Made by a program: the position numbers and the translations under genes. A stretch of DNA of 32,330 nucleotides from Pseudomonadota bacterium (GTDB lineage: Bacteria > Bdellovibrionota_B > Oligoflexia > Oligoflexales > RGVZ01). A model generated the notes under the pieces. That model worked only from the letters and a program-made list of their open reading frames with translations. It was not told the origin of the DNA and searched no databases. The stretch is taken from NCBI GenBank assembly GCA_026390495.1, contig JAPLFV010000238.1, positions 1 through 32,330 on the forward strand, written 5' to 3'. How positions within the stretch are numbered: the first letter of the stretch is position 1; every line of letters starts with the position of its first letter. Below are positions 26,163-32,330 of this stretch, one piece after another.

Positions 26163-27557
26163 TCAATCAGAGGTAGCTGATCTGTATTCGTCCAAACTTT
26201 TCGTTTTCGGTACGAAATTTTCAATCATTGTTTCAGTTGGGTCAATATATTGTCCAACCACAGTACCATCGTCGCGCTTGGCAGTATCAGAATCACGAGC
26301 AGACTTTCCGTTAAAATCAGTGATGGCCCTAATTGCAATTGATACTGCGTCTTGCGGTGTGCCACCTTTTATCTCGGTCTCTGATTCAGATGCATCAACA
26401 CCACCTACTTCTGCATCTACATCAGATTCGGCGAGAGTTTGATTATCGCCCAATCTCATAGTTGTTCCTCTATCAGGCGTTGATTCGTTCAATTCTGCTT
26501 TTTTTGAAGATTTTGTTTTTGGCACTTCAGCTATCGATGGATCTTCGAAGTCCCTCTTCTGCTCATCTTGTGACACCTGATCATTATCACTTAAAGTGGA
26601 TGGCATTTGACTATGTTCAGAGGTAGATACCTGGATCGGTTCTTTGGAGGAGTGCATCCAATCGCTATAAATAGGAGTCCGATCATTTGCTGTCAAAATA
26701 CCGATCTTAAATTTAATAGATGTGTTATTCACACTTTCAGGCCGCATCACCTCTAGGTATTTTCGCACTGAGTGCTTTACTCTAAACATGGCACCTGATG
26801 TTTGTGACATCTCTCCATTTGAATCAATAGAGATCTTTCCGCAACAGCCAGCAAAGACCTCCTCACCATCTTTACCCAAATATTTCACTGCAACAACCAC
26901 CTCGCCAGAATGGATCTTCGATTGATTCAAACTACTAAGATCGACTCTAAAAATATCTCGGTCACTGTTCGAGAAATGAGAAACACTCTCAATTTTAATG
27001 GGAAGCGTACTTGGCAAACCTCTTGCAATAAGATTTTTAGTTGGACCAGATTTTATTTTTGCTTTAACCGCAGCTTCAACAGCCATGGAAGCTTCTAGCT
27101 TCGCATCTACCATTGTAATGGCATGACTAAGCGAGCCACGTCCTCCACCTAACGATGCAGACGCAAAAAACCGATCAAGGTTGTCGCTCATTTGTTGAAG
27201 AAGTGTCTTCTCCTGTTCTGCAAGCGCACCATGTTCGGAAATAGACTTCGTCACCTCTGCGGCGACTAACTTTGCATGTTTCTTCTGTGAACTTTCTTCT
27301 CCACCACCCACTTTTTGATATGCAAGCCATCCTGCAGTTCCGATTCCGCAAACTGCAGAAATTGCAGTCAATCCAGCTACGCCAATCAACATTCTTGAAC
27401 CGATTCTAAAATATCGAGCGATACCGCCTGGCAGTGTCACTTCTATCATGATAGGTCCATTGCTCTGGCTTGCGTGCTTATTCATATCTGGGGCATCTTC
27501 ACCAATGGGAAGATCGTCCTCCAATAGAATATCTTTTTTAGCGTCATATACAGGCAT
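26163..27557 (-). CDS. Single-pass membrane protein with ectodomain shared with the 28383-29288 product
   Basis: The product has 464 residues from the ATG at 27557, which has GGAGGG 7 nt upstream; two in-frame codons further up are less likely starts. An acidic cytoplasmic tail (about residues 1-54) precedes one transmembrane helix (about 55-80). A helical region follows, with QEKTLLQQMSDNLDRFF, then a beta-rich domain (about 185-302) and a long acidic, Ser/Asp/Glu-rich disordered tail. The beta-rich domain aligns by eye with the product of 28383-29288: HSGEVVVAVKYLGKDGEEVF with HQSGVFWIKLVGRDTDGRDF, and TSGAMFRVKHSVRKYLEV with TSGLRFSVRHEVVKQVQF. The domain is unknown to me. Its neighbours are the divergent MotA/MotB-like genes. 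Confidence 0.75.
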   Translation of the reverse strand: MPVYDAKKDILLEDDLPIGEDAPDMNKHASQSNGPIMIEVTLPGGIARYFRIGSRMLIGVAGLTAISAVCGIGTAGWLAYQKVGGGEESSQKKHAKLVAAEVTKSISEHGALAEQEKTLLQQMSDNLDRFFASASLGGGRGSLSHAITMVDAKLEASMAVEAAVKAKIKSGPTKNLIARGLPSTLPIKIESVSHFSNSDRDIFRVDLSSLNQSKIHSGEVVVAVKYLGKDGEEVFAGCCGKISIDSNGEMSQTSGAMFRVKHSVRKYLEVMRPESVNNTSIKFKIGILTANDRTPIYSDWMHSSKEPIQVSTSEHSQMPSTLSDNDQVSQDEQKRDFEDPSIAEVPKTKSSKKAELNESTPDRGTTMRLGDNQTLAESDVDAEVGGVDASESETEIKGGTPQDAVSIAIRAITDFNGKSARDSDTAKRDDGTVVGQYIDPTETMIENFVPKTKSLDEYRSATSD

Positions 27558-27832
27558 TTCTTGGCCCTCCGGCATCAGCACTCAAAACTGAACTCAACCA
27601 CATTGGCTGAATCAATCTAAGTATTCTTACTGATACATCTGGTTTCGGAGCGGACAAATTATTCTTTAGGTCTTAAACCATTAATATTGCAAACAAGCAC
27701 CAACACCAAACTTAAATGAACTTGAATAATAGAGGCTGCAACTATGCGCATTTGGGGAAGATTGTTTGACAACTTCCAAATCATCAAAAATATAAGGTAG
27801 GAAAAAAATTCCCAGTAACACATCGCGGAAAG

Positions 27833-28393
27833 CTATAATTTATTAGTGAACAAAATGTGTTCCTTGCTGAATCCATTTTCATACTGCCTTTTGAGGATTG
27901 CCTCAACAAGTGCACCATCTGACGATTTCCCAGTGGTAAGTAACCAAAAATATCGCCGATCTTCGCTACCAACGGCAATCCAACTATAATCACCAGAAAA
28001 CTCGAGCACTCTCAAATCAAATTTCAGCAACCAAAAAGCCTTTACAGACCATTTGGTAGAATCCTTTCCTAAGCCTGGGGCAATCGAGAAATTGTATTCC
28101 TTCATCGATCCATCTTTTTCCGCAGAAAAAATCCACTGCCCCCGAAATTTTCCTTCAACATCTTTCTCTATCTTGACATTCATTAATGCAACGTCCGGAT
28201 CAAAGTAGGTAGGAATTCGAGCAGCAACTGACCAATCTCCAGCAATTCGCTCCAAATCCATTGCTGGAGCCGAACTCAATGGAGATAAGTTCACTGGTGC
28301 CTTGGAGCAATAGACAAAAAACAGTACACCGCATAGCAAACATGCTGCGTTTAAAATTGCGTTAAGACGCATTTTCCAAGATTTAAAAGTCAT
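27833..28393 (-). CDS. Lipocalin (Blc-like), probable lipoprotein
   Basis: The product has 186 residues. Two lipocalin signatures are visible: the GxW motif in MDLERIAGDWSVAARIP (about 45-61) and the strand pattern VLEFSGDYSWIAVGSEDRRY followed by FWLLTTGK, corresponding to the conserved region of bacterial Blc. Lipocalins are eight-stranded barrels that bind fatty acids, lysophospholipids or other hydrophobic molecules; Blc is an outer-membrane lipoprotein. Here a hydrophobic signal segment ends in VYC at Cys29, and the Tyr before Cys is an unusual lipobox residue. The ATG overlaps the end of the upstream gene, so translation is probably coupled; a second ATG seven codons on (28372) is possible. 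Its place between two related membrane proteins suggests a role in the same envelope. Confidence 0.85.
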   Translation of the reverse strand: MTFKSWKMRLNAILNAACLLCGVLFFVYCSKAPVNLSPLSSAPAMDLERIAGDWSVAARIPTYFDPDVALMNVKIEKDVEGKFRGQWIFSAEKDGSMKEYNFSIAPGLGKDSTKWSVKAFWLLKFDLRVLEFSGDYSWIAVGSEDRRYFWLLTTGKSSDGALVEAILKRQYENGFSKEHILFTNKL

Positions 28394-29288
28394 GCTTTAC
28401 CACGAATTGCTCTCCCGCTCTGTCTGTTATCCCAATCCACATGGAGGTGAGAACGGCCATTTTCACCTGATTCAATGGGAATTGAACCTGCTTTACAACT
28501 TCATGTCTAACTGAAAATCTCAAGCCGCTTGTCTTATCTGCCGCCTGACCGAGTTCATTCAGCACCAGATCGGGATTGGACTTTAGGTCAAAATCCCTTC
28601 CATCCGTATCGCGACCTACCAATTTTATCCAAAACACTCCAGACTGATGTTCAAAAGACAGGTTTTTAAGGGTAATCTGACCAACAATCTTATCATCTCC
28701 AATTTTCAGCAGTCTGCCACTCACGTACATTCTATCTGAAATAGGAAAATTGATAGGTCCTAGCATTGTTGCGTTTGAAGGGAGGCCAGATACCTCTGCC
28801 GGTCTAGCAGAGCTTTGCAAAGAGACTTCACCTGCATCACGATTTTTACTAGCATGAACCCGAACGTCTCGGTCCGTCTTCGCAAATTCCCGAGTAGAGA
28901 GCATCGAACTACTGACTGAAACTTCTGGCAATGGACTCCGCTCAGTTTTTGGTGAAGGAATCGCATCCCTTTGCGTTTCTCGCGGGATAACCGAAACATC
29001 ATTTAATGTACGAGTTTTAGCTGCACCCGCAGAAGGCGCCTGAATCAAAGCGGGGGCGTCTTTAATCATGACATTAGCCGAATCTGCTTTACGAACAAAC
29101 AGGCTTGGGTTAATGACGATCACATAACTAAGCAAGCATGTCGAAAATAAGCCCCAAACAACAATTGCTGGTAAGACTACAAGAAGTACCTCAAATTGCT
29201 TACGCGTCATAGAAAGCTTGCGTTTCGTTGGCAAACTTCTATCGCCCAGTTCTATTGTAACAAAGTGGCTAGACTGATTCTGATTCAT
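28383..29288 (-). CDS. Single-pass membrane protein, paralogue of the 26163-27557 product
   Basis: The product has 301 residues from the ATG at 29288. A TTG at 29324 is an alternative start; the GGGGAG before the ATG is 13 nt away, so the choice is uncertain. The layout is a short cytoplasmic N-terminus, a transmembrane helix (about residues 33-58, FEVLLVVLPAIVVWGLF), a Ser/Arg/Pro-rich spacer (about 60-180), and a C-terminal beta-rich domain (about 183-301) related to that of the neighbouring 464-residue protein. No function is known to me. It is the first gene of the leftward group and divergent from the MotA/MotB-like operon, with about 280 nt between the start codons. Confidence 0.7.
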   Translation of the reverse strand: MNQNQSSHFVTIELGDRSLPTKRKLSMTRKQFEVLLVVLPAIVVWGLFSTCLLSYVIVINPSLFVRKADSANVMIKDAPALIQAPSAGAAKTRTLNDVSVIPRETQRDAIPSPKTERSPLPEVSVSSSMLSTREFAKTDRDVRVHASKNRDAGEVSLQSSARPAEVSGLPSNATMLGPINFPISDRMYVSGRLLKIGDDKIVGQITLKNLSFEHQSGVFWIKLVGRDTDGRDFDLKSNPDLVLNELGQAADKTSGLRFSVRHEVVKQVQFPLNQVKMAVLTSMWIGITDRAGEQFVVKHDF

Positions 29289-29471
29289 TTTTTGAGCGTC
29301 GCTCCCCAATTGTTCAAAAGACAAACGTCCTTATCCCTATCATAATCCCTAGGGCGAGAATCGCTAAATAATTTCTTCCTTTAAATAAAAAACACACAAA
29401 AAGAACAACAAGAGAAAAGTACACAACAACACACTCATAATTCTGCTTTTTTATAATTTTACAAAACACAC

Positions 29472-29507
29472 TAGGCAAAAATTCACGTGCTAGTAGGCAA
29501 AAAATTC
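29472..29507. promoter_or_regulatory. Direct repeat upstream of the MotA-like operon
   Basis: TAGGCAAAAATTC (29472-29484) is repeated as TAGGCAAAAAATTC (29494-29507). The start-to-start distance is 22 nt, about two helical turns. Located 60 nt before the operon's first ATG, it might be a pair of regulator sites. The surrounding region is AT-rich, so chance is not excluded. Confidence 0.35.
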
Positions 29508-29566
29508 TCAAGTTTAGAGCCGCATAGACGAAACCCTAGATGCGAACAAATAAGAAAGGATATTTA

Positions 29567-30238
29567 ATGTCTATTGCTAGACCTAAACTAAATTTAAATT
29601 TCTGGGCATGCATTGCAGCTGTCCAGTCACCTAGATTTGTTTTAGTGTCCATTTCTCACCTGGTACTGACATTTGGAATATCGGGCTGCTTCACCTCTAG
29701 CATGTACAAATTCCAAAGCCAACCAAACGAAGCAAGTGTCTACTACATGAACGGTACTGAGAAAACATTGATAGGACAGACTCCTATCGATTATACAAAG
29801 GCCGCTCTACCAAGTGATACGCCATTTGTGATTATTTTTGAAAAACCTGGATTTGAAACAAAGGAGATATCTGTATCACCTACCGACAATAGTCAAACTA
29901 CAGTCAGCGCAAATCTTAAAAGTAGCAACGAGGGGCCAAGTGATGCGGCGACGAAACGAATCCGAGATATCTTAAAGAAAGTTTTTGCAGTTCAAGAATT
30001 AACAGCAAAGCAAAAATATGTTGATGCACTAGCTGCACTTTCTAAACTTGAAGATTCCGAACCATCATTGGCAGAGATTAATGTCATAAAAGGAAGTATA
30101 TACCTCATGTTGAACGACAAAGTAGAGGCAAGAAAGCAATGGGAAAAGGCTCTAAAACTCGACTCAAGCCTTGACGAGATTAGAACGCGTATAAAAAATT
30201 TACCATCCTCGTCCAACAAAAGTGAGGTGTCAAAATGA
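29567..30238 (+). CDS. PEGA-domain lipoprotein with C-terminal TPR-like region
   Basis: The product has 223 residues from the ATG at 29567, with AAAGGA about 7 nt upstream; an ATG nine codons earlier (29540) has no such site. A long signal peptide ends in the lipobox ISGC at Cys41. Residues of about 52-105 match a PEGA domain, a small beta-sandwich found in surface-associated bacterial proteins (IGQTPIDYTKAAL, then FEKPGFETKEI). Residues of about 125-205 are helical with a TPR-like repeat (DKVEARKQWEKALKLDSS). The stop overlaps the MotA-like start in ATGA, so translation is coupled. A lipoprotein that could touch peptidoglycan or the outer membrane, made with stator proteins, suggests an outer-membrane partner of the motor. 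Confidence 0.85.
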   Translation: MSIARPKLNLNFWACIAAVQSPRFVLVSISHLVLTFGISGCFTSSMYKFQSQPNEASVYYMNGTEKTLIGQTPIDYTKAALPSDTPFVIIFEKPGFETKEISVSPTDNSQTTVSANLKSSNEGPSDAATKRIRDILKKVFAVQELTAKQKYVDALAALSKLEDSEPSLAEINVIKGSIYLMLNDKVEARKQWEKALKLDSSLDEIRTRIKNLPSSSNKSEVSK

Positions 30239-31107
30239 AACGCCTCAATAAATCGCTCATATTTGGATTCTTCGCTGCGATTCTAGCGATTTCAACAGCA
30301 ATCAGCCTTGAGATCGAAGGCATGAGCGCAGCTGTGTTTCTACATCCCGTGGGACTCATTGCTGTGTTTGGTGGGATTTGCGCGACAGCGTTTATATCAA
30401 CGCCGATTCATGAATTGAAACGCATTCTCCAGAGAACATACTATGTCATTAGATTCCCTCGAAATAATTTCATGGATACCCTTCGAGAGACAATGAGCGT
30501 CAGTGTCGGCCTAAATAGAGACATTCAATATTTAGAAAAAAATGAATCTAAAATAAAAAATATGATGTTGAAAGATGGGCTAACATTGATGTCGATGGGT
30601 TACAAATCAGAAGATATCAGACGTTTGATGGAAATCAAAAGAGAACAAAATGAAACGGCGTTAGGTGAAAGCTCAGTATTCTTTTTTAGTATGGCAAAAA
30701 TGGGACCAGCCTTCGGTCTGTTGGGAACATTGATAGGTCTAATCATCCTTCTTTACTATCACATGAGCTCTGGAGATATGTCTAAAATTGCAAGTTCGAT
30801 GGGAATTGCTCTGACAGCAACCCTTTATGGAGTTGGTGTCGCAAACGTCCTATTTTCTCCACTCGCCGACTATCTGCAATATAATGCAGAACGCCAAGTT
30901 ACTCTCGATAGCATGATTATTGAAGCTGTAGCTCAGATTAAGGAAAGACGCCATCCAGTATATCTCCTCCAAGCATTAAAATCCTATATGCCAAGAGAGG
31001 ATTACGATGCCGTGGAAAAAATGATGCAGAACGAGCTTTTAAAATCAAACAGTAGCAGCTCGACCCAATCAGGAACGAAAGGAGACGGTGCTAAAAAAGC
31101 AGCTTAA
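30235..31107 (+). CDS. MotA-like stator protein
   Basis: This is an inner-membrane proton- or sodium-channel subunit of the MotA/TolQ/ExbB superfamily. The product has 290 residues, close to MotA. Hydrophobic segments lie at about 8-27, 33-55, 148-178 and 190-215. The region KMGPAFGLLGTLIGLI and the later VANVLFSPLADYL carry the two prolines conserved between MotA helices 3 and 4. The loop between helices 2 and 3 is charged and cytoplasmic, where MotA meets the rotor. The C-terminal tail ends in a Ser/Lys-rich stretch. It overlaps the upstream lipoprotein gene by 4 nt and is followed after 3 nt by the MotB-like gene. No flagellar rotor gene is in the window, so the driven machine may not be the flagellum. 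Confidence 0.92.
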   Translation: MKRLNKSLIFGFFAAILAISTAISLEIEGMSAAVFLHPVGLIAVFGGICATAFISTPIHELKRILQRTYYVIRFPRNNFMDTLRETMSVSVGLNRDIQYLEKNESKIKNMMLKDGLTLMSMGYKSEDIRRLMEIKREQNETALGESSVFFFSMAKMGPAFGLLGTLIGLIILLYYHMSSGDMSKIASSMGIALTATLYGVGVANVLFSPLADYLQYNAERQVTLDSMIIEAVAQIKERRHPVYLLQALKSYMPREDYDAVEKMMQNELLKSNSSSSTQSGTKGDGAKKAA

Positions 31108-31110
31108 ACT

Positions 31111-31794
31111 ATGAAAAAGTACTATTCACAAAATCGTATAAATATGATCAAAAAGAGAGAGGTCGAAACTTGGATCTACTCTTATGCTGATCTTGTTACG
31201 AATTTGTTAGCACTCTTCATAATGCTATTTGTACTGTCCAATAGCTCGTCTAAGTCCAGAGCAGATTTTATTACTGGTATTGAACAATATGTAAAATCCA
31301 AAACATACGCTACAGGAAGAATCGGCACCGGGCAAAGTGAACTAGATGATTTGCATCAACTCATAAGTCAGGCCATTCAAAAGAGTGATATGAGCGGTCA
31401 AGTCAACCTAACTCGCAGACGAACCGGCATTGAATTAACATTCGAAAGCGCACTTGTTTTCGATGTAGGTACTGCAAAACTACTTCCAGAAAGTCTGGAT
31501 ATTTTGCAACAGGTCGCATCAATTGCGTCAGCTCTTCCAAGCAAATATTTTTTGATTGTCGAAGGCCACGCAGATAGCAGACCAGTCAATAGTGGACTAT
31601 ATCCATCGAACTGGGAGCTCAGTTCAGCCAGAGCTGGGTCTGTTGTAAGAACGTTACAATCTATGGGCGTCGCTTCCACTCGCATGCGTGCCGTAGGCTA
31701 TTCGGATACCAAGCCAATTGAAGAAGACAAAGAGTCGGATAAAAATCGTAGAGTTGTCATTAAGATCGATACTGAAATGGATGGTGGCCTATGA
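31111..31794 (+). CDS. MotB-like stator protein with OmpA peptidoglycan-binding domain
   Basis: The product has 227 residues. One transmembrane helix (about 24-43) contains the ion-binding Asp of the family (about D27 in YSYADLVTNLLALF). An OmpA/MotB peptidoglycan-binding domain (about 95-225) carries VEGHADSRP, NWELSSARAGSVVRTL and GYSDTKPI...KNRRV. The protein is shorter than E. coli MotB (308), mainly by a shorter linker. It pairs with the preceding MotA-like protein to form an ion channel fixed to the cell wall. The ATG follows the previous stop by 3 nt and lacks a good ribosome binding site, so coupled translation is likely. Its end overlaps the next start in ATGA. Confidence 0.93.
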   Translation: MKKYYSQNRINMIKKREVETWIYSYADLVTNLLALFIMLFVLSNSSSKSRADFITGIEQYVKSKTYATGRIGTGQSELDDLHQLISQAIQKSDMSGQVNLTRRRTGIELTFESALVFDVGTAKLLPESLDILQQVASIASALPSKYFLIVEGHADSRPVNSGLYPSNWELSSARAGSVVRTLQSMGVASTRMRAVGYSDTKPIEEDKESDKNRRVVIKIDTEMDGGL

Positions 31795-32330
31795 CGCCAA
31801 TATCCAAAATGCTTCCCAAATTCTTCCGACTCGCGGCTCTTAGCTATCTTATGCTAATGAAAGCTGAAATATGCTCTGGGCAACAGACCTTTAAAGACAT
31901 TTTTGAATCCAAGATTCAAAACAAGCTCGATCGCATCCTACTTCCTGAAGAATACCTTGTTGATCTCAAAATCCTTGCAGACGCTAAAGCGGGTAGCACT
32001 TCTGCGAACGGTCAATATTTGCCGGGCTTAGAAGTTCTTGGACCATTTGCAAATGATAAGATGGACGACTCCATTGCGCAGTTACCGAATAACTTTGCAG
32101 GCAAAGCAGATCTACTCATTGTGTTTGACAAAAAAGTTTCAAAGGAACGTGCAAAAGTTGCTCAAGATATTGTCAACAGACTCATTGAAGCTGAAGGTCT
32201 AAAATCAAAATTTAAAGTCGCGACGATGCAAAAGGACATCAGTAAAGTCCCTGCTCCGCCTGAGGCTTCTCAACCTCCTAAAGATCCACCATTTATCGAT
32301 CAAATCATTAAAGAAAAGGACTTTGTAAGT
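31791..32330 (+). CDS. Exported hypothetical protein, 3' end beyond the window
   Basis: The frame is open from the ATG at 31791, which overlaps the stop of the MotB-like gene (ATGA), to the window edge, giving 180 codons without a stop. The N-terminus has a signal-peptide-like hydrophobic stretch (LAALSYLMLMKAEICSG). The mature part begins QTFKDIFESKIQNKLDRI and contains LVDLKILADAK and DLLIVFDKKVSKERAKV, then a Pro-rich stretch near residue 155-167. No family is recognised with confidence. Tight coupling to the stator genes suggests a periplasmic part of the same machine. Confidence 0.75.
   Translation, partial: MTPISKMLPKFFRLAALSYLMLMKAEICSGQQTFKDIFESKIQNKLDRILLPEEYLVDLKILADAKAGSTSANGQYLPGLEVLGPFANDKMDDSIAQLPNNFAGKADLLIVFDKKVSKERAKVAQDIVNRLIEAEGLKSKFKVATMQKDISKVPAPPEASQPPKDPPFIDQIIKEKDFVS

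Noticed and set aside
29314-29511. Leftward hydrophobic open frame of 65 codons in the divergent region
   Set aside because: It starts with TTG without a ribosome binding site in very AT-rich DNA, where Phe/Ile/Val codons arise by chance, and it overlaps the next gene's possible start.
29510-29540. Possible FliA (sigma-28) promoter before the stator operon
   Set aside because: An AAGTTT and a GCCGCATA are present, but only 3 nt apart instead of about 11.
1-32330. CRISPR arrays, tRNA or rRNA genes, transposases, phage genes
   Set aside because: None was seen on either strand: no regular direct-repeat/spacer array, no cloverleaf, and no recognisable mobile-element protein.

Overview
The window looks like chromosomal DNA of a Gram-negative, lipoprotein-rich bacterium. 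My best guess is a member of the Bdellovibrionota (Bdellovibrio, Bacteriovorax or Oligoflexus relatives). The grounds are indirect: many predicted lipoproteins and outer-membrane proteins, a giant lipoprotein ending in NHL-like repeats, Tad-type pseudopilin genes and a MotA/MotB-type operon. No rRNA, tRNA, CRISPR array, transposase or phage gene was seen, so the lineage call is inference.

Layout. 1-201 (-) is the 5' end of an unknown gene leaving the window. 580-1287 (+) is a small lipoprotein that converges on mnmG (1301-3169, -), the only clear housekeeping gene. A surface/secretion block on + follows: a 1,546-residue lipoprotein with Cys-paired Ig-like modules and an NHL-like propeller (3586-8226); a subtilisin-family protease whose frame is broken once, so Asp lies in one ORF and His/Ser in the next (8334-11434); and three overlapping TadE/TadG-like pseudopilin genes (11817-17294). 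17300-19190 is a poorly coding stretch with two orphan ORFs and a probable decayed gene. 19189-19830 is a secreted Cys-rich protein ending at a strong terminator. On - there follow an S1/P1-type nuclease, a small Cys-rich exported protein and an FN3-like/beta-barrel outer-membrane protein. Leucine dehydrogenase (23219-24316) and a GT4 glycosyltransferase (24484-25662) return to +.

The last part (25841-32330) has two divergent groups. Leftward run a coiled-coil membrane protein, a single-pass membrane protein, a lipocalin lipoprotein and a second single-pass protein paralogous to the first. Rightward runs a tight operon: PEGA/TPR lipoprotein, MotA-like stator, MotB-like stator with a peptidoglycan-binding domain, and an unfinished exported protein. 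Together these resemble an uncharacterised envelope-spanning, ion-driven apparatus.

The most unusual non-coding signal is a 123-nt imperfect inverted-repeat element present twice, at 11505-11627 and 25721-25843. It has a 77-nt identical core, and its arms differ between copies by compensatory base changes, so its folded structure appears to be maintained.
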